From contig NZ_JOEK01000006.1 in NCBI RefSeq assembly GCF_000719135.1, positions 190,064 through 254,063 on the forward strand: a stretch of DNA of 64,000 nucleotides, in the 5' to 3' direction. The position numbers and the translations under genes were made by a program. Positions 24,409-33,374 of this stretch are shown here, piece by piece (position 1 is the stretch's first letter; every line of letters begins with the position of its first letter). The notes beneath the pieces are model-generated. The model worked only from the letters and a program-made list of their open reading frames with translations, made no database searches and was not told the DNA's origin. This DNA is from Streptomyces avicenniae (lineage in GTDB: Bacteria > Actinomycetota > Actinomycetes > Streptomycetales > Streptomycetaceae).

Positions 24409-24896
24409 CGGTAGTTCTTTTGATTCGGACCAGGATCAATCGAGGGGCCGAGCCTCTGCACCTCGCCATTCGGCCTGATCCAGATCTGACTTCCGTCAGA
24501 GTGGCCATAGCGGCGATATCCGCCCCCGGTCTCCGAAGTGAACGAAAAGCCCTGTCCGAACATGTCCTGCTCGGCATCGGCCAGGCTCCTCCCGCGAAGA
24601 CTGGAGAGGCCGGTGACACCACAGTTGTGAACGAGGACTGGCGTCTCGGCTGCCAGCACATAGTACGTGTGGATGCCCTCGATGGTCAGGTTGTGGACTG
24701 TCGCCCTCGTGGTGCTTCTTGAGACGGCGGTGATCTCGGCTGAGGCTCCGGTGCCGGTGTGGAGCTACGCGCCGACGGTCAGGTCGGTGGCGTCTGTCCG
24801 GGCCCCGACTTCCGGCAACCAGAAGGGATGTTCCGCAGTCGAAGTGAGTGTGGCGGTGACTCGCTCGCCGCCGTCGGTTTTCAGAGTGGAGGAAAA
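24405..24896 (-). pseudogene. Broken polymorphic toxin: C-terminal half of PT-HINT domain plus toxin tip
   Basis: Reading the minus strand from about 24896 gives the second half of a pretoxin HINT domain: TAEHPFW, then DATDLTVGA, an in-frame TAG at 24767-24765 where family members have a Trp, and LHTGTGASAEITAV. It continues with ATVHNLTIEGIHTYYVLA and the cleavage-site block ETPVLVHNC. The tip that follows (GFSFTSETGGGYRRYGHSDG, IWIRPNGEVQRLGP) is a small toxin domain of uncertain type. The N-terminal HINT half, the RHS/WXG carrier and any start are missing. A residual ORF from GTG 24659 could make only the tip. It is therefore an orphan, probably dead toxin cassette. Confidence 0.75.
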
Positions 24897-24998
24897 ACCG
24901 GAGCGGCGAGGTCGGGGTGGTCGGTCGGTGGCGGGGCGTGAGAATGTGAGGGCCGGTCATCTAGGCTGCGGAGCGGGGGCCCGGGGCGAAGGGGTGGC

Positions 24999-26474
24999 GT
25001 GGTGGCGGTCGAGCTGGCGACGGGGCGGGGAGGCGGCGCGGCGCCTCCGCCGCGTGCGGTGCTGTCGCGCGCGCTGTCGCTACCCCTGATCTGCGGACTG
25101 GTCGGCGCGCTGCCGCTGGCCGTGGCGGCGCAGCCGGGCGAGGGCGTGCGGGACACCGCGTTCTGGCTCCAGTTGACGGTCGCCTGCTACGCGGGCGTCC
25201 GGCTGTCCGCGATGGTGCTGTCGGGCCGACGGCGGCTGGTGCAGGGCGCGTTCTGGCTGTTCTGCTACCTCGCGATGGGCATCGCGCCGCTCGCGCAGAG
25301 CGTCCTGGGACGCGAGCCGACGCCCGTGCTCGGCCCGCGCGGGGACATGGTGCTGGCGACGGCGCTGGTGCTGTGCGGGATGGTGGCGTTCGACGTCGGC
25401 GCGCTGCTGGCGCGGCACCGGCCGTCGTTCCGCCGCGCCAGGCGCCCCGCCGCGACGGTGCACCGCACGCGTCTGTACCTCCTGGTGGCCCTCGCGTACG
25501 CGGCGAGCATGCTGCTGATCCTTCAACTCGGCGGCCCCGCAATCTTCTTCACCAGCCGCCAGGAGATCAGCGCCGGTCTGAACGAGGCGACGGCGAGCAC
25601 GTCGGGCGACGCGGGCGGCGAGGCGGGGAACGCGCTGCTGCGCGGCTTCGGCACGGTCCCGGCGATGCTGGCGCTGCTCCTGCTGACGCGCTGGCTGGTG
25701 ACGTCCCGCCTGGCGCGGCGCCGCCCCTCCGTCGTCCTGCCATGGGCGGGCCTGGTGGTGCTCAACACCATTGTGAACAACCCGGTGTCCAACCCGCGTT
25801 ACTGGTTCCTGACCGTGCTGTTCGCCCTGCTGTTCACGGTGTTCCCGCGCAGCCCGGTGATGTACCGGGCCGCGCTGGCGCTCGGGGTGGTGATTGCGCT
25901 GCTCGTCTTCCCGTTCACCGACCGGTTCCGCTACGACGAGGACGGGCGGCAGCCCGTCGAGTCGAACACGATGCTGGAGCCGCTGGTCATCAAGGACTAC
26001 GACCAGGTCGGCATGTTCGCGAACACCATCACCTTCGCGGCGGACGGGAACGGCCACGCGTACGGCCGCCAGGTCACCGGCGCCGCGCTGTTCTTCGTGC
26101 CGCGCGGCGTCTGGGAGGCGAAGCCGGAGGACACCGGCTTCCTCGTCGGCGGCTGGATGGGCACGAACAGCGCCAACCTCTCCTCGCCCCTGTGGGCCGA
26201 ACTGTGGCTGGACTTCGGCCCCCTCGGCATGACGGCCGCCTTCCTCGGCATCGGCTACCTGGCCGCCCGCATCGACCGCCGCTACGTGCAGCGCACGCTG
26301 GACGACCCGTCGCCGGGCAACGTGCTGGCCGTGATCGTCCCCGTGCTCGCCGGGTACAGCTTCATCCTGCTGCGCGGCTCGCTCCTCCAGGCGTCGGGCC
26401 GCATCGGCATCGCCGTCCTGTGCATCCTGCTGGTGACGACGCTGCGCGGGGACGAGCGGGCGCAGCTGCGCTGA
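24999..26474 (+). CDS. Polysaccharide polymerase (O-antigen/Wzy-like membrane protein)
   Basis: 491 aa with a large number of hydrophobic segments and a soluble loop around residues 300-385 (DRFRYDEDGRQPVESN, FVPRGVWEAKPEDTG, GGWMGTNSANLSSPLWAELWLDFG). The last of these, with a Gly/Asn/Pro-rich loop preceding the final helices, is typical of oligosaccharide repeat-unit polymerases (Wzy, EpsG-like). It would join exported repeat units on the outer membrane face. It converges on the flippase gene with 4 bp between stops, and the locus also encodes a flippase, a chain-length factor and a glycosyltransferase. Confidence 0.75.
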   Translation: MVAVELATGRGGGAAPPPRAVLSRALSLPLICGLVGALPLAVAAQPGEGVRDTAFWLQLTVACYAGVRLSAMVLSGRRRLVQGAFWLFCYLAMGIAPLAQSVLGREPTPVLGPRGDMVLATALVLCGMVAFDVGALLARHRPSFRRARRPAATVHRTRLYLLVALAYAASMLLILQLGGPAIFFTSRQEISAGLNEATASTSGDAGGEAGNALLRGFGTVPAMLALLLLTRWLVTSRLARRRPSVVLPWAGLVVLNTIVNNPVSNPRYWFLTVLFALLFTVFPRSPVMYRAALALGVVIALLVFPFTDRFRYDEDGRQPVESNTMLEPLVIKDYDQVGMFANTITFAADGNGHAYGRQVTGAALFFVPRGVWEAKPEDTGFLVGGWMGTNSANLSSPLWAELWLDFGPLGMTAAFLGIGYLAARIDRRYVQRTLDDPSPGNVLAVIVPVLAGYSFILLRGSLLQASGRIGIAVLCILLVTTLRGDERAQLR

Positions 26475-26478
26475 GCCG

Positions 26479-27774
26479 TCAGACGCGGTGCGCGACGCGC
26501 AGTTCGACGCTGCCGCGCAGCCACACCGCGCCCGCCTTGGCCGCCGAGCCGAGGCACAGGCCCCAGGCCGCGCCCGTGATGCCGCCGAGCGCGTACCCGA
26601 CGAGCAGGCACACCACGGACAGCGCGGAGAAGACGACCTGCACCGGAAGCGTCGCGCGCGGGCTGAGGACGCGCAGGAGCAGCAGCCCGCACGTCCCGAA
26701 GGCCATGAACGCGTACTGGCTGCCGGTCGCGGTCAGCAGGTCGCGCGCCACCGTCCAGGTGTCGCCGAGGAGCGCGCGGCCCGCCGCGTCGGGCAGCACG
26801 AGGAGGACGGCCGCCCAGACGGCGGCGGTCGCGGCGAGCGCCGCCCCGGCGAGGACGGCGGCGCGGGCCTGCCGGTGCGCGCCGGGGGCGCGGTGCAGCA
26901 GGGGCGGGCCGAAGCCGGTCGCGGAGTTGAACAGGACGTTCATGGGCCCGAAGAGGGTGCTCGCTCCGCGCAGCGCGCCGACCGCCAGGGGGCTGGCGAG
27001 GACGCCGAGGAGGATGATCGCGACCTGGGAGGCGGCGTTGCCGACGCCGAACTCCAGGACGAAGCGGCGCCCGAGGTGGCGGCGGTCCAGCAGCTTCAGC
27101 GGGCGGGCGCCGGGGGCGCCCCGGGTGAGGTACGCGAGCAGCGCCGCGGTGAGCAGCAGCGCGGGCAGGGCGGACAGTCCCCAGACGAGGATCATGCGGT
27201 CCGCGCCCGTGCCGTAGGGCTGGGACGCGAGCAGGGGCACGGCGACGGCGAGCCGCAACAGGTCGCCGATCAGGGCGAGATGGGGCTTGCCGAGGAGCGA
27301 GAAGGCGTAGCGCAGGGTGTCTTGCGTGAGCACGATCGGCAGGACGAGGCCGAGCGCGGTGAGTCCGGCGGGGATGCCGTCGCGGCTCACGGCGAGGGCG
27401 AGAAGCGCGAGGACGGCGCCGACCGCGGCGGACGCGCCGAGGGTGAAGAGGGCGGACGCCCGCGCGTGGCGGTGGAGTTGGCGGTCCGTGCCCCGCCGCA
27501 GGACGAGGGCCTGGCCGACGTAGGCACCGGCCGCGCCGAGGAGCAGCGTGAAGACGGTGTAGACGACGGCGAAGGACGCGAAGTCGTCCGCCGTGGACTG
27601 CCGGGCGGCGCAGACGACCACGGCGATGTTGGTGAGCGCCGCGACACCCTGGTCGGCTATGGACGCGGCGGCGCCGCGCGCGGCGTGTCCGTGCGCGGCG
27701 GCGTGGGGCGGGTCGTCGGATGGCGGGTCGTCGGGGGGAGAGGGGGCGGGGTCGGGCTCGGGGTGTCTGGTCAC
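26479..27774 (-). CDS. Wzx/MATE-like polysaccharide flippase
   Basis: 431 aa, GTG at 27774 overlapping the upstream copolymerase stop by 4 bp. After a Pro/Asp/His-rich cytoplasmic tail of about 35 residues there are roughly 12 hydrophobic segments (for example IADQGVAALTNIAVVVCA, FASFAVVYTVFTLLLGAAGA). The order resembles the MOP-superfamily Wzx flippases that move lipid-linked repeat units across the membrane. No catalytic motif is expected. Its genes for polymer length and glycosyl transfer lie immediately upstream. Confidence 0.75.
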   Translation of the reverse strand: MTRHPEPDPAPSPPDDPPSDDPPHAAAHGHAARGAAASIADQGVAALTNIAVVVCAARQSTADDFASFAVVYTVFTLLLGAAGAYVGQALVLRRGTDRQLHRHARASALFTLGASAAVGAVLALLALAVSRDGIPAGLTALGLVLPIVLTQDTLRYAFSLLGKPHLALIGDLLRLAVAVPLLASQPYGTGADRMILVWGLSALPALLLTAALLAYLTRGAPGARPLKLLDRRHLGRRFVLEFGVGNAASQVAIILLGVLASPLAVGALRGASTLFGPMNVLFNSATGFGPPLLHRAPGAHRQARAAVLAGAALAATAAVWAAVLLVLPDAAGRALLGDTWTVARDLLTATGSQYAFMAFGTCGLLLLRVLSPRATLPVQVVFSALSVVCLLVGYALGGITGAAWGLCLGSAAKAGAVWLRGSVELRVAHRV

Positions 27775-29534
27775 TGCCTGGGGTTGCCGTCTTCCAGTTC
27801 TGCGGGGTCGAGGACGCGCAGGCCGAGGGTCTCGGAGCCGATGTCGCGGTAGTCGGGCACGGGCGGGCGCTGCGCGGTGCGCGGGCGTACTCGCTGGGCG
27901 GGCGGCTGCGGGTCGGTGGTGGCGGCGCCGTCGCGGCCGTGGCCGCCGGGCGGGCCGTTCCCTTCCTCACGGTCGTCGGGACCGAAGTCGATGCCGCCGC
28001 TGCCCCAGGAGTGCAGTACCGCGCCGAGGAGGATACCGCCCGCGCCGACGACGAGTTCGCGCACCCGTGCGAGATCGTCGCGGCGGACCTCGCTCGGGTC
28101 GCAGACGACGAGGACGCCGTCCACGCGGTCGGTCAGCGCGATGGCGTCGGCGTACGACAGGACGGCGGGCGCGAGGACGACGACGACGTTGCCCTTGGCG
28201 TCGGCGTGGCCGATCAGCCGGGTCGCCGCGGCGGAGGTGAGCGCGCGCGGCACGTTGCGGACGCGGCGTCCCGGCACGAGGTCGAAGATGCCCGACTCCC
28301 CCGCGTCGATGGGCACTTGCTCCCCCGGCCATCCGGCGTACGCCGCCTCGCGGTCGCCCGCCGCCCATCCGGGCCGCACGCCGTCCGCCTCGCGCAGCTG
28401 CGCGCCGAGGCTCGGCGTGCGCAGGTCGGCCTCGACCAGCAGCGCGTCCATGCCCATCTCGGCGAACGCGGCGGTGAGGTTGACGGAGGCGGCGAGCGGC
28501 GTCTCGATGCTGCCGCGCGGGGCGACGACGAGCAGCCTGCGGCGCTGCGCGAACGTCTCGTCGTAGGCCAGGCGGAACGCCACCGAGCGGTACTCCTCGG
28601 CGAGCTTGCCCTCGGCGAGCAGCTGGTCGGGGTGGCCGCGCCCGGTGCGCGGCAGGACCCCGAGGACGGGCGCGCGCAGGGCCCGGGTGACGTCGCCGGG
28701 CGAGCGGACGGTCGGGTCGAACACGAGGCGCACCCAGGCGGCGAGCAGGCCGAGGCCGATGCCGACGACGTAGCCGAGGCCGAGGAGCAGCGGCAGGCCG
28801 GGGCCCGACGGGCTGGTGGGCGGGCTGGCCTCGGTGATGATCCGGCCGCCGGTGGTGTCGAGGGCCTGGAGCCCGGCGATGGAGGCGTTGATCTCGGAGA
28901 TCTGCCCGGTGACGGTGGACAGGTCGGCGACGGCGGTGTCGTACGTCGATGAGCCCTCGAAGAGGTCGTCGAGCTCGGCCTGCAACTCGTCGCGGCGGGT
29001 CAGCAGCGGGGCGCGGCGGCCTTCCAGGGACTCGATGCTGTGCGCGACGGTCCGGTCGGCGTCGGCCTGCCGGTTGTCGAGGTAGGCGCGGACGAAGGCG
29101 TTGGCGCGCTCGGCGGCCGTGCCGGGGGCGTCGGCCGAGTAGGCGAAGCGCAGGACCTCGGTGTTGGGCGGATTGGTCACCTGGAGGCCGGACTTGAGCT
29201 GCTGCGCGCTGTCGGGCCGCCCCAGCGTCTCGGCGGCGCGGTCGGCGACGATGTCGCTGACGGCGGTGCGGCGCTCGGAGCCCATGGCGATGCGGTCCAC
29301 GGACGTGGTGGCGGCGAACGGGTCGGTGGTCGGCATCCGCACGGTGACCTCGGCGGTGGCGATGTACGTCTCGTTGGCGCTGAGGCCGAGCCAGCCGCCG
29401 CCCGCGAGGCCGAGGAGGATGCCGCAGACGATGAGGAGGCGGTAGCGCAGGAGTTGCCTGAACTGCTCGCGCAGCAGGTCGGGTTCGTCGTACGGGGTGG
29501 TGTGCCCGCGTACGTCCTCGCGCGCTGCGCTCAT
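27771..29534 (-). CDS. Wzz/GumC-like polysaccharide co-polymerase with degenerate kinase domain
   Basis: 587 aa. Transmembrane helix 1 spans about 32-52, a periplasm-side region with a coiled coil (165-225) follows, then helix 2 (247-269) and a cytoplasmic BY-kinase-like domain. Walker A' is recognisable as ALLVEADLRTP (364-374), but the P-loop is replaced by APRGSIETPLAA (338-349), lacking the GK(S/T) residues. No C-terminal Tyr cluster is present. The protein probably controls chain length structurally without kinase activity. Coupled by 4-bp overlaps to the glycosyltransferase upstream and the flippase downstream. Confidence 0.85.
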   Translation of the reverse strand: MSAAREDVRGHTTPYDEPDLLREQFRQLLRYRLLIVCGILLGLAGGGWLGLSANETYIATAEVTVRMPTTDPFAATTSVDRIAMGSERRTAVSDIVADRAAETLGRPDSAQQLKSGLQVTNPPNTEVLRFAYSADAPGTAAERANAFVRAYLDNRQADADRTVAHSIESLEGRRAPLLTRRDELQAELDDLFEGSSTYDTAVADLSTVTGQISEINASIAGLQALDTTGGRIITEASPPTSPSGPGLPLLLGLGYVVGIGLGLLAAWVRLVFDPTVRSPGDVTRALRAPVLGVLPRTGRGHPDQLLAEGKLAEEYRSVAFRLAYDETFAQRRRLLVVAPRGSIETPLAASVNLTAAFAEMGMDALLVEADLRTPSLGAQLREADGVRPGWAAGDREAAYAGWPGEQVPIDAGESGIFDLVPGRRVRNVPRALTSAAATRLIGHADAKGNVVVVLAPAVLSYADAIALTDRVDGVLVVCDPSEVRRDDLARVRELVVGAGGILLGAVLHSWGSGGIDFGPDDREEGNGPPGGHGRDGAATTDPQPPAQRVRPRTAQRPPVPDYRDIGSETLGLRVLDPAELEDGNPRQ

Positions 29535-30898
29535 GCGGGTGCTCCCCTTCGTGTGGCGGGACCCGGAGCTTCGCGCACCGGGGCGGTGAGCGCCAGTGCC
29601 TCGTCCAGGACGTCGGTGATCCGGCGCAGTCCTGCGGCGCGGGTCAGGTGGGTGCGGGCGTACGCGGCGCCGCGCGCGCCGAGCGCGTCGGCGCGGTCGG
29701 GGTCGGCCGCCAGGTCGCGGGCGGCGGCGGCGAGCGCGGCCGGGTCCTCGGGGGTGACGACGAGCCCGGCGCCCGAGCGGCGGACCTCGTCGGCCGTGCC
29801 GCCGCCGGGGGCGACGGAGGCGATGACGGGGCGGCTCGCGGCGAAGTACGAGGTCAGCTTGGACGGGACGCTCATGTCGAGGACGGCGGCCCGCTGCGTG
29901 ACGACGAGGGCGTCGGCGGCGGCCAGGACGGCGGGGAAGTCCGACTCTGCGGCGGGCGGCAGGAGGTGGACGTTCGGCACGTCGGCGGCGAGTGCGGCGA
30001 GGTGGGAGCGCTGGCTGCCCTCGCCCATGAGGACGACGCGCAGGTCGGGCGCGTGGCGGGCCGTGGCCACGAGGACGTCGAGCCCCTGCTTGAGGCCCAT
30101 GTTGCCCGAGTGCAGGAGAACGGGGCGGCCCGGCTCCCAGCCGAGGCGGGCACGGGTGCGCGCACGCTCCGCCGGGTCGGGCGAAGGCGCGGGCACGTGC
30201 GACCAGTTGGGGACGAGGCGTACGCGCCCCTCGGGGACGCCGAGCGCCTCCACGCGGGCGCGGAACGTCTCGTGGATGATGCCGACGAGCGTGGCGGCGC
30301 GCAGGACGCGGCGCTCGGCGGCGGCGGCGACCGCCGCGGCCCTGCCGCCGCCGCTGATGCCGCTCTGGGCCGCCGCCGCGCCCATCAGGTCCTGGACGAC
30401 GGGCACGAACGGGACGCCGTGACGGCGGGCGGTGCGGGCGGCGAGGATGCCGCCCGCCAGGCTCGGGATCTGGGCGAGGACGGCGTCGGGGCGGGCCATG
30501 CGGGGCGGGGCGGCCAGGCCGTGGGCGAGGATCGTCGCCTCGTACAGGGCGCGGCGGGCGGCGGTCTGGCGTGCGGGCACGGTGTGGCGCCTGCGGTGTA
30601 TCAGCACGCCCGCGCGTTCCTCGACGGTGCGCCAGCGCCGGGCGTACGCCGGGTCGAGGCGCCAGGCGGGGTAGTGGGGCAGCCCGGCGAGGACGTGGAC
30701 CTCGGAGTGCCGTTCTGCGGCGAGGTGTTCGGCGAGCTGGGTGGCGTACGGGCCGATCCCGGCCTGCTCTGGCGCGTAGTTGGTGGAGACGAGCAGCAGG
30801 CGCTCGCCACGCGCCGGGCGGTGGCCGCCGGGCCCCGCGTCCGGCTTCGGCACGGAGTTGTCGCGCAAGGTGTCGTCGTGCACCGAGTTGTCGCGCAC
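29531..30898 (-). CDS. GT4-family glycosyltransferase (WcaI-like)
   Basis: 455 aa from GTG 30898, chosen for a GGGGGAGG nine bases upstream; the frame stays open to 31000. N-terminal domain LLLVSTNYAPEQAGIGPYA with HVLAGLPHYP matches colanic-acid WcaI-like GT4 enzymes. The C-terminal domain has VLLHSGNMGLKQGLDVLVATARH, VVLMGEGSQRSHLA and VPSKLTSYFAASRPVIA. It should add a sugar from a nucleotide donor to a lipid-linked glycan in the cytoplasm. First gene of a three-gene operon. The first residues contain two RDNSV repeats encoded by a 13-bp DNA direct repeat. Confidence 0.88.
   Translation of the reverse strand: MRDNSVHDDTLRDNSVPKPDAGPGGHRPARGERLLLVSTNYAPEQAGIGPYATQLAEHLAAERHSEVHVLAGLPHYPAWRLDPAYARRWRTVEERAGVLIHRRRHTVPARQTAARRALYEATILAHGLAAPPRMARPDAVLAQIPSLAGGILAARTARRHGVPFVPVVQDLMGAAAAQSGISGGGRAAAVAAAAERRVLRAATLVGIIHETFRARVEALGVPEGRVRLVPNWSHVPAPSPDPAERARTRARLGWEPGRPVLLHSGNMGLKQGLDVLVATARHAPDLRVVLMGEGSQRSHLAALAADVPNVHLLPPAAESDFPAVLAAADALVVTQRAAVLDMSVPSKLTSYFAASRPVIASVAPGGGTADEVRRSGAGLVVTPEDPAALAAAARDLAADPDRADALGARGAAYARTHLTRAAGLRRITDVLDEALALTAPVREAPGPATRRGAPA
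30855..30897. repeat. 13-bp direct repeats at glycosyltransferase start
   Basis: GAGTTGTCGCGCA occurs at 30855-30867 and 30885-30897, a 30-bp period, with the second copy abutting the GTG start of the GT4 gene. It is coding (RDNSV twice) but could also be a tandem regulatory element or a slippage duplication. Confidence 0.6.
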
Positions 30899-31056
30899 TG
30901 TGAGATGCCTCCCCCTGCTGGGTCCCCCGACCACATCAAGTATCAAGCCTATCCGCAGAGTTGTACGCCATGTCAGCATTCGACCGCGCGGAGGGACCAC
31001 CGGCGGCTATGGTGAGGTGCCAGCGATCGCGACGGGCCAGTGGGGGGTTCGGGCGT

Positions 31057-31581
31057 ATGCCGCAGTCTCGTGAGGCGCCTTCACACCGCGCAGGGCACAC
31101 CGTCGGCTATGCGCCGGGGGTGTACGACCTCTTCCATGTGGGGCACCTGAACATTCTCCGCCATGCCCGCAGCCGCTGCGACTACCTGGTGGCCGGGGTG
31201 GTGTCGGACGAGATGGCGGCGCTCGCCAAGGGCAGGCTGCCGGTGATACCGCTGGTGGAGCGGCTGGAGATCATCCGCGCCGTCCGGTACGTGGACGCGG
31301 CGTTCGTGGAGACCGTGCCCGACAAGCTGGAGACGTGGCAACAGGTCAGGTTCGACGTGCTGTTCAAGGGCGACGACTGGCGCGGGACCCCCAAGGGGCA
31401 GCGGCTTGAGCGGGACTTCGCGACGGTCGGCGTCGAAGTCGTCTACTTCCCCTACACGGTGCACACCTCAAGCACTCAGCTGCGGGCCGCGCTCGACGCG
31501 CTGGCGGCCCCCGCCGCCGTGCCCGCGGCGGACAGCTCCCGGAACCACTTCACCGAGAACGCGGCGCAGAACAGCACGTAG
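31057..31581 (+). CDS. Glycerol-3-phosphate cytidylyltransferase-like nucleotidyltransferase
   Basis: 174 aa from ATG 31057; an earlier ATG at 31009 is possible. Cytidylyltransferase motifs are clear: GYAPGVYDLFHVGHLNIL (HxGH), LFKGDDWRGTPKG, and YTVHTSSTQLR as the ISSTxxR variant. The enzyme should make a CDP-activated polyol such as CDP-glycerol. The last 25 residues lie beyond the usual domain end and overlap, antiparallel, the end of the convergent CDP-alcohol transferase gene by 106 bp. Adjacent pairing with that transferase suggests the CDP-product is its substrate. Confidence 0.85.
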   Translation: MPQSREAPSHRAGHTVGYAPGVYDLFHVGHLNILRHARSRCDYLVAGVVSDEMAALAKGRLPVIPLVERLEIIRAVRYVDAAFVETVPDKLETWQQVRFDVLFKGDDWRGTPKGQRLERDFATVGVEVVYFPYTVHTSSTQLRAALDALAAPAAVPAADSSRNHFTENAAQNST

Positions 31582-32231
31582 ACGCAGGCCAGCAGCGCGT
31601 ACCCGAGGCGGAACAGCCGCTCGTCGCCGAGCAGGAGGAACAGCGCGCACATCGTGCCGTAGTCCACCGGCAACAGCGCCACGGCGCGCAGCCGCGAGGG
31701 CGCGGGCGCCGGGGCGCCGGGCGGCGCGGCGGGCCGGGGGCGCAGCTTGTCGGTGAGGAGCCCGCCGAAGAAGATCATGACGGCGGCGAGTTGGAAGACG
31801 GGCGGCACGAGGAGCCAGCGCTCGCCCGGCAGCGCGAAGTGCTGGTGGAAGGTGACGAGGACGGCCGTGTGCAGCGCGGTGATCTTCGCGCAGTCCACGG
31901 CGTGGTCCAGCCACTCGCCCGCCGGGCTGGACGTGCCGCGCAGCCGCGCGAGTTGGCCGTCGGCCGCGTCGAGCGCGAAGCCGAGGACGAGCGCGGCCCA
32001 CACGCACAACGCCAGGGGCCAGGACGGCGGGACGAGCGCGAGCGCCGCGATCCCGGCGAAGCTGACGAGGGCGCTGAGCGCCGTCACCTGGTTCGGCGTG
32101 CGCCCGGCGCGGTACGCGGCGGCGGCGAACACGCGGCCCACCGGGCGGTTCACGTACCGGGAGTAGAGGGAGACGCCCTTGCTGGTCTTCTGTGCCTCGC
32201 GCAGCCGCGTGAGCGCGGCGCGGAAGGTCAT
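31476..32231 (-). CDS. CDP-alcohol phosphatidyltransferase family membrane enzyme
   Basis: 251 aa from ATG 32231, which has GGGGA seven bases upstream; an ATG at 32264 is an alternative. The catalytic motif is complete: D-G-x2-A-R-x8-G-x3-D-x3-D, read as DGQLARLRGTSSPAGEWLDHAVD. Several transmembrane segments follow. Such enzymes move a phospho-alcohol between CDP-alcohol and a second alcohol. With the cytidylyltransferase next door and EPS genes nearby, it may build a phospho-linked polyol on the polysaccharide lipid carrier or an unusual phospholipid. Confidence 0.85.
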   Translation of the reverse strand: MTFRAALTRLREAQKTSKGVSLYSRYVNRPVGRVFAAAAYRAGRTPNQVTALSALVSFAGIAALALVPPSWPLALCVWAALVLGFALDAADGQLARLRGTSSPAGEWLDHAVDCAKITALHTAVLVTFHQHFALPGERWLLVPPVFQLAAVMIFFGGLLTDKLRPRPAAPPGAPAPAPSRLRAVALLPVDYGTMCALFLLLGDERLFRLGYALLACVYVLFCAAFSVKWFRELSAAGTAAGAASASSAARS

Positions 32232-32361
32232 GGTCGCGTCCCCGCCGGTCCCCACCCCTGCCATGGCCGCATCATGTCATGACGCCCCGTCGGTGCAGCC
32301 GCGTTCCGCCGGAGTGGATACGATGCGTGCGCCGGTAAGGATCGACGGGGAGGGGCCCACC

Positions 32362-33336
32362 ATGCGGCTGCGAGCGCGGCTGGCGAAGACCACGGCGGGA
32401 CTGCTGACGTCCCTCACGCTGGCGGCCGGGCTGTCGGGCTGCGTGACGGTGCACGGCGAGGAGGCCGTGGTCCCGGCGGCCACCGACGAGGAGGCGCGCG
32501 CCGCGCTGGACCGGTACGTCGAGATCAGCAACGAGGCGAAGCGCGTCTACGACGCCGAGCAGAACCGCACCATCGAGAGCGGCGGCCTGGGCGCCATCGA
32601 CTTCGCGGGCATCTCGGCCCGCGCCGAGGTCTCGCCCGAGGGGGACGAGGACTTCGACCCGCTGGCCGTCTCCGACACGCGGTTCCACATCCCGCAGCAG
32701 GCGGGCTGGCCCAAGTTCTTCGTCGCGGACACGGCGACCAACCAGGGGCGCAACCGCTGGCTGATGTTCTTCACGCGCTCGGGGATCGACGAGGACTGGC
32801 GCGTCTCCTACCTGTCCTCGATGCCCGCCGCCGACCTGCCGCGGTTCGCCGAGGACGAGGACGGCCACCTGGAGGACATACCGGTCGGCGCGGACGACGA
32901 GGGCCTCGTCCTGCCGCCCGCCGAGCTGAGCTCGGCGTACAGCGTGTATCTCCAGAGCGGCGAGGGGCCGTTCGCGGAGGGCCCCTACACCAGTGAGACG
33001 CGCGCGGCCCGCGACGCGGTGAACAACGACCCGGCCTCGCTCACGGAGTTCCGCGACGAGCCCGCGGAGGACGCCGAGTACGCGCCGCTGGCGATGCGGA
33101 CGGTGGACGGGGACGCGTTCGTGATGTTCACGTCGCTGCACGACCAGCGGCAGACCGTCGCCGAGGGCGAGGAGATCGAGGTCAACGAGCTGACAGCCGC
33201 GCTGATGGAGGGCGAGGCGCGGACGTCGCTGACGCTGGACATGGTCGCCATACAGGCCGCGCTCGTCCCGGCGGGCGAGGGGCGGATCCAGCTGCTCACG
33301 CAGATGAAGGACGCCGTCGCGATCACCGGCGAGTGA
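32362..33336 (+). CDS. Putative lipoprotein of unknown function
   Basis: 324 aa, ATG at 32362 after GGGGAGGGGCCCACC. Signal MRLRARLAKTTAGLLTSLTLAAG ends in lipobox L-S-G-C with Cys27. The rest is acidic and rich in Glu/Asp. Recognisable blocks are EARAALDRYVEISNEAKRVYD, WLMFFTRSGIDEDWRVSYLSS and TAALMEGEARTSLTLDMVAIQAA. It looks like a streptomycete cell-surface lipoprotein without a named domain. A strong bidirectional terminator follows. Confidence 0.75.
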   Translation: MRLRARLAKTTAGLLTSLTLAAGLSGCVTVHGEEAVVPAATDEEARAALDRYVEISNEAKRVYDAEQNRTIESGGLGAIDFAGISARAEVSPEGDEDFDPLAVSDTRFHIPQQAGWPKFFVADTATNQGRNRWLMFFTRSGIDEDWRVSYLSSMPAADLPRFAEDEDGHLEDIPVGADDEGLVLPPAELSSAYSVYLQSGEGPFAEGPYTSETRAARDAVNNDPASLTEFRDEPAEDAEYAPLAMRTVDGDAFVMFTSLHDQRQTVAEGEEIEVNELTAALMEGEARTSLTLDMVAIQAALVPAGEGRIQLLTQMKDAVAITGE

Positions 33337-33340
33337 CGCG

Positions 33341-33374
33341 GACGTACGGCCAGGCCGCGGCCTGGCCGTACGTC
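33341..33374. terminator. 34-bp perfect palindrome, bidirectional terminator
   Basis: GACGTACGGCCAGGCCG followed by its exact reverse complement, between the convergent lipoprotein and PrimPol genes and touching the PrimPol stop codon. The 17-bp arms should terminate both transcripts. Confidence 0.75.
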
